Part shown: positions 18,667 through 26,806 of the stretch, piece after piece
How the letters are laid out: each line of letters starts with the position of its first letter
Numbering within the stretch: the stretch's first letter is position 1
Virus record (IMG/VR): IMGVR_UViG_3300038701_000729
Location: 1 to 26,806 of that record
Strand: one strand, 5' to 3'
DNA length: 26,806 nucleotides
Source of the DNA: a virus
The notes under the pieces: model-generated
Told to the model about the DNA's origin: nothing
Seen by the model: only the letters and a program-made list of their open reading frames with translations
Databases searched by the model: none
Made by a program: the position numbers and the translations under genes

Positions 18667-19887
18667 TTAAAGATTAACAGCTCGCCGCAGCATGATAGCC
18701 TTGCCCGCAGTCCAAGTTCCACGAGCAAAACTGCTATAGCCACTAAACCTTAGCCTGTTAGCTTTAGATGCAGAGTTGGTAGCAGCAGTGGCGCCAGACA
18801 CTTGGATATTGTGTTTGAAAGGAATTGCGCCAATTCCCAAGCGCGGAAGAGGTATGTCCACTATGTATGTGCCTGTAGCTGATGCGGTGTTGATGCTGCT
18901 ACTTTTTCCAGTATAATAATTAACGTTAACAGACTCTTTCCACGCCGCATCTAAACTCCAATACACGTCAATGCTTAACAATCTATTATTTGCCATTCCG
19001 ACAAACAACACAGCATATTCATAGCCATCTTCAAAGTTTGGCGTTTCAATGTAAGTTTGATCGCCGTCAACGGCGTGATCGTAAATCACTCCATCAACAC
19101 CATCGTAATACTCCAAACCAGAAGGCGGCACTAAGGATGTAATCGCAGCAGAAACCTTGGCAGGCGACACAATAGCTTCTGTAGTGCTAGTGCCAGCTTC
19201 CCAATCAGAAGTGTTAAGTGCGCCAGTGGTGGCACCAGCAGCAAGGCCAAGAGTCGTTCTTTGCGCCGCAGCATCTGCATCATCCAGCAGCGCCTGACCC
19301 GCAGAGGTCACGCCAAGAGCAGTAAGAACTTCACCACCATTGTCCTTGGAGATAATCGTTTCACCGAACACAGAAACAATGATCTCACTTGTAGTCCCCG
19401 ATGTCATAACCGGGTCGCCATTTCCATCGAAGGCAAAATAGTTACCGGCTCGCGTAGAAGAGTCAGGAAGCTCAAACACAACCTGACCAACATCTGAGTC
19501 AGGAATGTGAATTGCCCTGTCCCAGCGATCATTCATGTCAGCAACAAGAGCGGTCAACGTATCAAGCTGAGCGTTCAGTGCAGCGCGGCTGATCTCCAAG
19601 CCTTGCTGAAAGTCAGTCGTGCGTTCGATAGCAATGCGCCGGAACAAAAGAACGCTAGAGCCGCCAGTCGCACCCACCACAGCCGAGTTGAACGTCAGAG
19701 TGCCAGTGGCCCCATCACCGCCACTCAAGGTGTAATCAGTCCCCTCAGCCTTCAGAGTGCCATCGACATAGACTTTAATATCTGAATCTTCGAAGAACTC
19801 AAACGGCACCGCAAACACCGACTGAGATGCACCCTCAGCCACCGTGTAAACCACCCGGGGGTTGTTATCTGCAAGATTGATAGCCAT
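18667..19887 (-). CDS. Tail fiber protein with T7-fiber-like N-terminus (406 aa)
   Basis: The first ~140 residues (MAINLADNNPRVVYTVAEGA, FAVPFEFFEDSDIKVYVDGT, TDYTLSGGDGATGTLTFNSA, VLLFRRIAIERTTDFQQG) follow the N-terminal domain of T7 gp17-like fibers, which attaches the fiber to the tail. A helical coiled-coil trunk follows (ISRAALNAQLDTLTALVADM), then a beta-rich C-terminal receptor part (NTASATGTYIVDIPLPRLG). The frame is open to 19950, but ATG 19887 has GGAG 7 nt before it and gives the canonical start. It lies 11 bases downstream of the large ejection protein. Confidence 0.88.
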   Translation of the reverse strand: MAINLADNNPRVVYTVAEGASQSVFAVPFEFFEDSDIKVYVDGTLKAEGTDYTLSGGDGATGTLTFNSAVVGATGGSSVLLFRRIAIERTTDFQQGLEISRAALNAQLDTLTALVADMNDRWDRAIHIPDSDVGQVVFELPDSSTRAGNYFAFDGNGDPVMTSGTTSEIIVSVFGETIISKDNGGEVLTALGVTSAGQALLDDADAAAQRTTLGLAAGATTGALNTSDWEAGTSTTEAIVSPAKVSAAITSLVPPSGLEYYDGVDGVIYDHAVDGDQTYIETPNFEDGYEYAVLFVGMANNRLLSIDVYWSLDAAWKESVNVNYYTGKSSSINTASATGTYIVDIPLPRLGIGAIPFKHNIQVSGATAATNSASKANRLRFSGYSSFARGTWTAGKAIMLRRAVNL

Positions 19888-19898
19888 GCCTGTCTCCG

Positions 19899-22800
19899 TC
19901 AGTTGGCGATGTAACGACCAAGTTGATTGATGTCTTCCCTCAAGAACCACAGGTTCGAGAAAGGCAGATTTCGAATGAACTGAGACGCACCCTCGCCATA
20001 GTCCCCCGATGCAAATGTTGCTGCGGACCTTACCATATCAGCAGTCCACCCACTAGCAGCGCCAGTTACGTTGGTAACCGCATCCACCATGTTTGGGTCT
20101 TGGGGGTAGCGAGGCTGAATGAAGCCCCCTGTGATGTTTGGCCCGCCAAGAGCAAGGCTGGTCTGAAGCGTGGTGTAGAACAAGTCGCTGTAAAGTGCAG
20201 CCACACCAGACATGTCAAACGACTTGCCCAACCTATCTTGAACAGACATATCGTCCCAAACATAATCAGGCGTTCGAATAGAGCTAATCATGTAACCAAG
20301 CGCCATCATCGAAGCTACGCCAGCCAAACGATTACGCACTGCGCCTTGCATCATAACACCAACAGTCTTGTTGACGTTAGCCATAGCAAATCCAAAGAAC
20401 TGCAAGGGCAATGCCAAGAAGCCATTTTCGATGCGCACATACCCCGGCACGTTAGGGTCAGCCTCCAAGCCAAACAGCTTTCCGTAACGCTCGGGCAAGT
20501 AAACTATGCCATCCATAATGGTAGGCCGGTCCATAGCAGTAGCCGACATAACCACATTATCGACGTGAGATTTCAACGCGCCACGGAAGGTATTAACCGT
20601 CTCTTGTGACGTTCTCTCTGCCTGCTCAGCAAGGCGACGCGCTTCTCTGTCCAGCACAATGTCCCGCAAGAACACATCGTTTTTCTTGCGACCATCAAGG
20701 CCAATGGTTCTGAAGCTGTAAGTCGGGTCATTCTCAAGGATTGCGCGCTGCACCAAGAAGTTGCGATAGGCAGTCGGTGTAGCAAACGCCTCTTCAGGCA
20801 TAGCCCCACCCTGAGAAAGCTGAAAAGCATGAGAAGTCGCCGCGTCAGAAACAGCCGTCTTCTGCTTTCTACGCTCGCGCATGTAAGCCAAAGCCGCATC
20901 ATCAATGCGCGCCTCATACTCAGGCAAAGACATCCTGCCTTGTGCAATCTTCCCGTGATGCAGCTCGTGCATCAGGATGAACTCAGCGAAGTCGTTTGGA
21001 TTCTGAAACTGATCTACGTTTTCGTAGAGCGCCCGACGATGTTGATAAGCAACTGGGTCGATGTCGCCAGTGACTAGCTGGTCGTTGATCTCATCAAGAG
21101 AAGCGCGCGGGTCTTCGAGCTTGCGCTGCACCCTGCGCCAATACTTTCGGATGCCAGCAATGTCCAAGTAAACCACACCATCTTCCACTTGGCCCCGGCT
21201 ACTTACAAACGAATACTGGTGGTAGCCAAGAAGGTCGGTTTGATTCTGACGGCTGAACACATCCCGAACAATCTCAGGGTCAGTAACAATGCGGCCTACG
21301 TTGAACTCACGCCCAACCTGCTGAACAATCTCTTCGTTGGTTAACGAAAGCAAAGAACGCTGGCGGTTCAGGAATGTTTCGTTCGTGCGCAGATAAGCAT
21401 CACGCGCAGCAAGGAAGTTAAGCCATTGCTGCTCGCTGGTGATTGCATCTTCAGGAAGGTTGTAAGGCGCACCAGTCCACGGGCGCTCGTCAAACCTCTG
21501 AGCATCCTTCAACTTGCGAGTCGCACTTGTTACTTGAGGCAAGCGACGCGGCTCAGTCCAGCTGCGCTGTGGGAAAAGCTCACGTTCAATGTAGTCATAG
21601 TCTACAGTGAAGGAGCCGTCTTCATTGCGCACTACGGGCTGATAGCGACCGCCAACCTCTATGCCGTCTCCGTCACTAATGCGAGCGACAGTTCCATCGG
21701 CCTGAGTCATAGTGGGCGTGTTGAGCCATTCGTCAGTGTTGGCCAAGATTAGCCCAGTGTTCGGGTCAGTTTGCCAAGGCGCATCCGCAATGCTACGCGC
21801 TGTATCGCCGTTAATCCCATACCGAGCAAGATAAGCCATCTCAGCAGGAGATGCCTCGCCACGAACAAGGCGCTGAGAATAGTCAATCAGCATGTGAGCG
21901 CCATTCATACCAGCGAACTCTTTGCCAATCGTGGTGACTGGACCAAGAAGATTTGCTGTGTAAAAGGCATTGCGCAACCTATCCATGCGCGTATTCGACA
22001 GGACGTTAAAGTTTTGGTCGTCCATCACGCGAAGATATGCAGAGCCAAGAAGCATATCCAAAGCAGCGCCAGACTTGCGCAGCTCATTTTTGTTGATGGC
22101 TCTTATCGTCGGGTCAAAAAAAGACTGCATACTACGCCCAAGCGTAGGCATAGAGTTTTCCATAACAATGCGGCCTAAGTCACCGACCGCAGCAAGACCA
22201 GCGCCGCCAAGGAATGTGAACGATGCCATGTCGCGAAGAAACGCAGCAGTTTTCTGATTGAGGGTGTCAGGATTCTCAACAACCCGACCCACAACACGCC
22301 GATACAAAACATCAAAGTCACGAACGTATGCTTGAATCTGTGCCTCTGGCACGTTGTTCATTCGCATACTGTCCGTCACTCGCGTCAGAACCTCTTCCCT
22401 TTTGCCACCAAACTGTTTGCGGAAGTGATACTGAGGTGCAGTCCTGCGAGCGTAAGTCGCCATAAGCGCTGTCGGATCAAGCTCGATGAAGTCCACGACC
22501 ATGCTGTTTGGGATGTCGAGTGAACGAGCTTGAATGTTTGTGCTTCGGCCACCGCCAACAAAAACCTCTTCAATATCTTTGTTCTGATTTTCACCCAAGA
22601 TATTGTCGATAGTCTGATCTACCCGACGCGCAATAGCATCCTCATCAGTCCCAAGCGCAATGCGTTCCCAAGAACGAGTCTCTTCATTGAAGCGCGTGAT
22701 GTAAGGATTCTCTCGGAACCAACCCTTGAGGATATTGGCAAACTCATCACGCCGCTGGCGGATTTGCTCAAGCCGCCAGTAGCGGGGAAGGTGAGGCTCA

Positions 22801-24425
22801 GCAGAACCGCTAGGCAAGTTCTCAAGCTCAAACCGAGAGCGCGCCAAGTCTTCTTCTGCGCCCCTCAATGCAGCTCGGTTGTATGGCGTGTCCTTCTGAG
22901 TGAGCAAAACGCGCAAGTCTTCAACACGCTGACCAAGCCGCTCAACCTCAGCGCGCACAGTGTTGCGAGTGCGAAGCTGACCAGTTTCAATAAGGCGCTG
23001 CTCCCACATCTCAAAGTAACGATTGATCAAATCAGACGCGCGAGACTGAGCGTCAGTCATCTCTTCGCCAAGAAGGCGCTTACGACTCACTTCGGCAAGC
23101 CACTCAGCCTGAGTAGCCGGTTGCCTGCGGGTTGTGCCAGTGACGCTAGAAGCTACACGACCAATGTCTCGGCGCACATTCGTTGCATTAAGATCGACAC
23201 CAGCAAGAACAGAGCTTCCAATCTCAGGAGCGCCAGTGTCTTCAGCCCAAAGTGCGCGCAGCTTGTCGTTGGTCTGGGCAAACTCACCAAGGTTAGCAGC
23301 AGCCCGTTGATACACCGACAAACCGCTCGTAGCTCCAGCTCGCTGAAGCTCAAGCTGAAGTCCGCTGTCATACGCCAACTCAGCAATGACACGCTTAGCA
23401 GTGTTGTTTGCCCCACCATAATCAGCAGTCAGGATGCGACGAGCCGGAGTCGTTACCCAGTTAAGGAACCAGTTATCCCCGCCTTGAGACGGGCGATAAA
23501 TGTCGTTCGTGTTAATGCCCATAGACTCTAGGTCACGAGCAAAAGCCTCTTGAGCGTATGGCTGTCGTTGAGCTTGAAGCGTGGCAATCCCATCTTGAAT
23601 GTTGCGAGCTTCGCGCGAACCAGACACCACAATAGAAAGCTCACGTTGTAGCTCAGAAATTTGCTCTAGGTATTGCCGGTTGATCGCCTCAACATCTTCT
23701 ACATTGCCAAGAGGGCGCTCAGCCCTGCGCAGAGGCGCTGTGCTAGTGTCAGCAACGCCAAGTTCATTAGCGCGCAAGGCAATATTGCCAAGCAGCGCAG
23801 CTTGCTCTCTCAGCCTTTGCTGAGCAGCTAGTCGAGTAGAAGCCGGGATAGAGGCTACACCACCAAATGCAGCGCCAAATACAGCATAGCTTGCCGTGTT
23901 TACCAAGCTCTCAGTCGTGCTTTGGACAGGGTCAAACGGCTGAACCAAGCCAAAGTTTAAAGCAGCCCCGGTTGCGCCAGCAGCAGCACCAGCCCTACCC
24001 ATAGTGCGCAGCGCAGAAACACTACCAGCCCGGACAACAGGACCACCAATCGGAATCGCCAACAGGTTTACAGGGTTAAGAACTTCGGCAAGAAGAACCT
24101 GACCAAGGCTAGCTTCAGCCATAGTTTGACGACGCCCAATCGACTCATCAATGGCACGAGTAATCTCAGCTGCGTGTTCTGCGTTTACCGCTGCGCCATA
24201 CGAAGAAGCAAACATGCTGTGGCGCTCAGGAACAGATGATCGCCAGTCAAAGCCTTGCTCTGGAACAAGGCCATAAGTTGCTACGTTGCGAAACCGCTCA
24301 GCCGCAGGATCAAGATAATACCCAGTCGTTGCAGACAGAACCTCCCCAAAACGAGGATCAGTTGTTCTTGGTGCGCGGCCAACAGGGAGCGCGCCAAGCC
24401 CAGCCTCGTCAAGAGTAACCGCCAT
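19899..24425 (-). CDS. Large internal virion/ejection protein (gp16-like, 1508 aa) with HELHH motif
   Basis: T7-like phages eject a very large core protein that spans the cell envelope and helps DNA entry; size, position (after the gp15-like protein and before the fiber) and C-terminus (IRNLPFSNLWFLREDINQL) fit. No lytic transglycosylase domain, present at the start of T7 gp16, is visible. Instead FILMHELHHGKIAQGRMSLP contains HELHH at residues 1153-1157 (HExxH), a possible zinc peptidase site. Hydrophobic segments occur near 110-180 (LLAEVLNPVNLLAIPIGGPV, AAAGATGAALNFG) and at about 1330-1400. Long Arg/Glu-rich coiled coils fill the middle. The start overlaps the previous stop (TGATG). Confidence 0.85.
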   Translation of the reverse strand: MAVTLDEAGLGALPVGRAPRTTDPRFGEVLSATTGYYLDPAAERFRNVATYGLVPEQGFDWRSSVPERHSMFASSYGAAVNAEHAAEITRAIDESIGRRQTMAEASLGQVLLAEVLNPVNLLAIPIGGPVVRAGSVSALRTMGRAGAAAGATGAALNFGLVQPFDPVQSTTESLVNTASYAVFGAAFGGVASIPASTRLAAQQRLREQAALLGNIALRANELGVADTSTAPLRRAERPLGNVEDVEAINRQYLEQISELQRELSIVVSGSREARNIQDGIATLQAQRQPYAQEAFARDLESMGINTNDIYRPSQGGDNWFLNWVTTPARRILTADYGGANNTAKRVIAELAYDSGLQLELQRAGATSGLSVYQRAAANLGEFAQTNDKLRALWAEDTGAPEIGSSVLAGVDLNATNVRRDIGRVASSVTGTTRRQPATQAEWLAEVSRKRLLGEEMTDAQSRASDLINRYFEMWEQRLIETGQLRTRNTVRAEVERLGQRVEDLRVLLTQKDTPYNRAALRGAEEDLARSRFELENLPSGSAEPHLPRYWRLEQIRQRRDEFANILKGWFRENPYITRFNEETRSWERIALGTDEDAIARRVDQTIDNILGENQNKDIEEVFVGGGRSTNIQARSLDIPNSMVVDFIELDPTALMATYARRTAPQYHFRKQFGGKREEVLTRVTDSMRMNNVPEAQIQAYVRDFDVLYRRVVGRVVENPDTLNQKTAAFLRDMASFTFLGGAGLAAVGDLGRIVMENSMPTLGRSMQSFFDPTIRAINKNELRKSGAALDMLLGSAYLRVMDDQNFNVLSNTRMDRLRNAFYTANLLGPVTTIGKEFAGMNGAHMLIDYSQRLVRGEASPAEMAYLARYGINGDTARSIADAPWQTDPNTGLILANTDEWLNTPTMTQADGTVARISDGDGIEVGGRYQPVVRNEDGSFTVDYDYIERELFPQRSWTEPRRLPQVTSATRKLKDAQRFDERPWTGAPYNLPEDAITSEQQWLNFLAARDAYLRTNETFLNRQRSLLSLTNEEIVQQVGREFNVGRIVTDPEIVRDVFSRQNQTDLLGYHQYSFVSSRGQVEDGVVYLDIAGIRKYWRRVQRKLEDPRASLDEINDQLVTGDIDPVAYQHRRALYENVDQFQNPNDFAEFILMHELHHGKIAQGRMSLPEYEARIDDAALAYMRERRKQKTAVSDAATSHAFQLSQGGAMPEEAFATPTAYRNFLVQRAILENDPTYSFRTIGLDGRKKNDVFLRDIVLDREARRLAEQAERTSQETVNTFRGALKSHVDNVVMSATAMDRPTIMDGIVYLPERYGKLFGLEADPNVPGYVRIENGFLALPLQFFGFAMANVNKTVGVMMQGAVRNRLAGVASMMALGYMISSIRTPDYVWDDMSVQDRLGKSFDMSGVAALYSDLFYTTLQTSLALGGPNITGGFIQPRYPQDPNMVDAVTNVTGAASGWTADMVRSAATFASGDYGEGASQFIRNLPFSNLWFLREDINQLGRYIAN

Positions 24426-26806
24426 CAGTATTCCTCCAAAAGACCGGGTTGAGTCCCAACGGAGCCGGGTTGCAAGCCAGGAATAAAGCGCCGAACCCCC
24501 AGCATCTCTTGCCTTGCTTGCCCTGCATTTATTTCATCGGCGCGCTGAAGTGCCAGATCAATATCAAGGGGCAATCTGAATGCCGGTTCTTGAGTGCTGA
24601 GGATTAGAGGCTGACCCGGCATGTCATTGCGCATGACCATTTGGATTTCATCAGTGTCAGTATTGATCTGATACACCTGATACAAGCTACCGCCACGAGC
24701 ATCTCGCCCCGGAATAGGCACAAGAACAGAGCGGCGCTGCGGCATAGAGGATCGAAGAAAGATATTCCCGCGCACCTGACTGGGGTCAACTTCATCAGTG
24801 CGCATGATGGGGGCAGCGTCAGACCTTAGCGCAATTTCTTCATTTGCAAACCTCAAGAAGTCCCTCTCATTGCCCGGAACAGTTTTGCTCAGGTCGTAAG
24901 GAGTCCGACTTGTCATCCTTCCATCCGAGCCAAACTGCATCACAAGACCTTCGCTGTCCGGAGCATAGTCAGACAGTCGAGACTCAAGCCGCTCTCTAAC
25001 ATAGTCAGCATTGCCGCCAGCCTCAGGCGCAGCCGTTGAGAATCCAATCAGGTGGCTTGCATATGTTTGGAAAGCGCGCTGTTGGTCAGCGGGGAGCTGA
25101 GTGTAGCCGTCAACGCTTTGCATGAACTCGTTGAAAGGCTGACCGAGGTAAGCCTCAGCCCGTTGCGCAAAGCCCTCACCCCTTACCTGAGCCGAGGCGC
25201 GCATAATCTCAGAGAAACGAATGCGGCCAGCTTCATCAGTGCCAAAGATTTCAGCAGCCTCAGACATCATGTCCAACACGCCAACAACATCTTGGCTAAG
25301 TGCGTTCACGGCAGCAGGACGAGTGCCATCTGGCCTATTTGACCAACGCTCCCAGTGACCAAGAATGGTTCCCATGTTTGGGCGGATTGCACCACGGCCA
25401 ACAGAGTTAAACGAATCATAAAGAATCTGCGGCAGGAAATTAGTCTGCGAGTAAATGCTCGACAAAGCAGCGCTTGTGGTAGAGTCCGCAAGGTATTCAG
25501 GGTTATCAAGCAGGTCAGGCGGCAAGGGCTGGTTGGTTTCCCGAGTCCATTGCCGAGCAAAGAGCGCGTCGGCGGCCTCACGATCAACCGCTCGCTCAAA
25601 GTTACCCCCGCCCAAGATAATGCGGTTGAAGGTTTGATTGCGCTCAATTTCTTGCTGATTGATCCTGATGCGTTCATTGGCCTCGCCAACAGCGCGCCCG
25701 ATTTCAGTAGGTAGCGTAGAAGCGTTGCCAGTTTGATTGGCAAAACTGCGAGCCATGTCGATAGCAGCAATGACGTTCTCGGGAAGCTGAGGAAGCCCCT
25801 CGGGAGGAAGCACCCCGTTCCGAGCATAAGATTCAAACAGCTCTACATCCAAGGTGTTGCCAGCCTCGAAGAACGCAGAAGCCAACATGCCGCGAGAAGC
25901 ATTTGTGTTGATAAGGTTGAGCGCTCGGTTGCGCACCGTGTCCGTCATGGCCGGTGCAGAATCAATAGCCTGAGCTAAGTTGGAAGCTGCGGTTGCGATT
26001 TGATCTGGCGGCAGATTTGGCAGGATGCCAGCGTTCGGAAAGATTTGATCTTCAACAAAGTCACGAGCAGCAATCTCATCACGAGCCTGCTGATAGCGAG
26101 CAGACCTAGAGCGATAGCTGTCCAAATTGCTGGCAAAGTTGTCAAAGACATTAGAGTCAAAACGGCTTAGCCTGCGAAGACCCTCATAGATTTGACGCTC
26201 GCGTGGCTCAAGAAGATCAGGATTGCGAGACGCAAATGCAGAAGCGACTCGGTCAACCTCGTCTTGGTTAAGCTCCATCCGAGCAAGGTTGTCGAACAAG
26301 CCCTCTTGGACTGCATCAACAGTAAGGCGAACCTCGTCCTGCATTGCGCCGCGCATATCTTCGTCGCGCTGCATGGGGATGTTAGTTCGAAGCTCACTCA
26401 GTGCGCCAAGCGTATTGTCAAGCACAAGGCCAATGCTTGCCGTGTTCATGCGGCCAAAGTTGCCACGAATCTGACTAACACGGTCCTCTTGGCCAAGCTG
26501 AATGCTCAACACGTTTTGAAGAGCTAAAGCCTCAGCCTCCAAACGAGCCGGTTCAGAAACCTGCTCAATCAACTCAGCCCGGTCAATCAAAAGCCGATTA
26601 GCAAAAGTGTCGTAGTCCTTTGCGGCGCTTGCATCAGACAAAAGATGGCTCAAGTAAGGAGCAAGCGAAGGAGCCTCTCGCATTGCGCCTGCAATATCTT
26701 GGCTGCCAATTAGCCTACGCAAGCGAGACACATGGTCAGCGTTGGCCGGGTCGCCCATGTTTAGCTGATTGATATAGTAAGTCGTCATGCCAAACAGGTC
26801 AGCTTC
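24425..26806 (-). CDS. Internal virion protein (gp15-like), N-terminus beyond the window
   Basis: About 790 codons are visible with no stop up to the right edge. The first internal Met (26788) has no ribosome site and the frame stays open upstream, so the real start is probably outside. The protein is long, helical and Gln/Arg/Asn-rich, e.g. FASNLDSYRSRSARYQQARD and GRAVGEANERIRINQQEIER, with a more folded C-terminal part (RSVLVPIPGRDARGGSLYQV YQINTDTDEIQMV). No catalytic motif is seen. Identity rests on size, composition and its place directly before the gp16-like gene, as T7 gp15. It would form part of the DNA-ejection channel. Confidence 0.75.
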   Translation of the reverse strand, partial: EADLFGMTTYYINQLNMGDPANADHVSRLRRLIGSQDIAGAMREAPSLAPYLSHLLSDASAAKDYDTFANRLLIDRAELIEQVSEPARLEAEALALQNVLSIQLGQEDRVSQIRGNFGRMNTASIGLVLDNTLGALSELRTNIPMQRDEDMRGAMQDEVRLTVDAVQEGLFDNLARMELNQDEVDRVASAFASRNPDLLEPRERQIYEGLRRLSRFDSNVFDNFASNLDSYRSRSARYQQARDEIAARDFVEDQIFPNAGILPNLPPDQIATAASNLAQAIDSAPAMTDTVRNRALNLINTNASRGMLASAFFEAGNTLDVELFESYARNGVLPPEGLPQLPENVIAAIDMARSFANQTGNASTLPTEIGRAVGEANERIRINQQEIERNQTFNRIILGGGNFERAVDREAADALFARQWTRETNQPLPPDLLDNPEYLADSTTSAALSSIYSQTNFLPQILYDSFNSVGRGAIRPNMGTILGHWERWSNRPDGTRPAAVNALSQDVVGVLDMMSEAAEIFGTDEAGRIRFSEIMRASAQVRGEGFAQRAEAYLGQPFNEFMQSVDGYTQLPADQQRAFQTYASHLIGFSTAAPEAGGNADYVRERLESRLSDYAPDSEGLVMQFGSDGRMTSRTPYDLSKTVPGNERDFLRFANEEIALRSDAAPIMRTDEVDPSQVRGNIFLRSSMPQRRSVLVPIPGRDARGGSLYQVYQINTDTDEIQMVMRNDMPGQPLILSTQEPAFRLPLDIDLALQRADEINAGQARQEMLGVRRFIPGLQPGSVGTQPGLLEEY

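Noticed and set aside
22530-23531. 333-codon plus-strand open frame
   Set aside because: Antisense to the 1508-aa ejection gene, no ribosome site, composition is Ser/Arg/Leu-rich as expected for a shadow frame.
1-26806. tRNA genes, insertion sequences, integrase or attachment site
   Set aside because: I looked through the intergenic stretches and found no cloverleaf-like sequence, transposase or integrase motif.

Overview
The window is a piece of a tailed-phage genome with a T7-like (podovirus-type) virion module. The portal family, the separate small and large terminase subunits, two very large consecutive ejection-type proteins, a fiber with a T7-fiber-like N-terminus and an amidase resembling T7 lysozyme all point that way. 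Several small proteins are of types I associate from memory with marine phages of Alphaproteobacteria (Rhodobacteraceae-like hosts): DUF5872, DUF6321, a 'VNEAGNYTKP' protein, an 'NHGHNSPYDRG' protein and an adhesin with an SPFG-type N-terminus. Host assignment is inference. No integrase, CI-type repressor/excision pair, tRNA, IS element or CRISPR array was seen.

Layout. (1) 1-4322, minus strand: small terminase, a string of tiny overlapping genes, large terminase, a small conserved protein and the first ~198 codons of the portal, which runs off the left edge. (2) 4323-4823: divergent non-coding control region. (3) 4824-14449, plus strand: the early region. A 182-aa gene closed by its own terminator comes first, then many small genes, a DUF932 protein, HTH proteins, a Holliday-resolvase-like nuclease, a DnaA domain IV-like protein, a replication-organiser-like domain, and a recombination set (YqaJ-type exonuclease, Rad52-like annealing protein, SSB-like protein) ending at a terminator at 11766-11799. 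A GC-rich accessory block follows, with an HTH protein, two different repeat proteins and two Ea22-like proteins. (4) 14426-26806, minus strand, converging on the early region at a terminator hairpin: the lysis cassette (overlapping spanins, holin, amidase, membrane/coiled-coil protein), tail proteins, adhesin, fiber and two internal virion proteins, the last running off the right edge.

How it fits together. In T7-like genomes the order is portal, scaffold, capsid, tail tube proteins, internal proteins, fiber. Here the left edge lies inside the portal and the right edge inside the gp15-like protein, so scaffold, capsid, tail tube and the first internal protein would lie in the part not shown, and the two ends would be joined on a circular map. 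The whole early region between the divergent control region and the convergent terminator seems to be present, yet it holds no recognisable DNA polymerase, primase/helicase or phage RNA polymerase. I therefore infer a phage that depends on the host replisome and RNA polymerase and carries its own recombination module.

The most unusual element is in the control regions of the minus-strand genes. An 18-nt motif (TGTTCGAWAAGTGTAAGA) occurs upstream of both minus-strand transcription units, is matched 15/18 by an inverted copy, and is followed in each leader by G-rich tracts; one leader carries a clear G-quadruplex-type motif.
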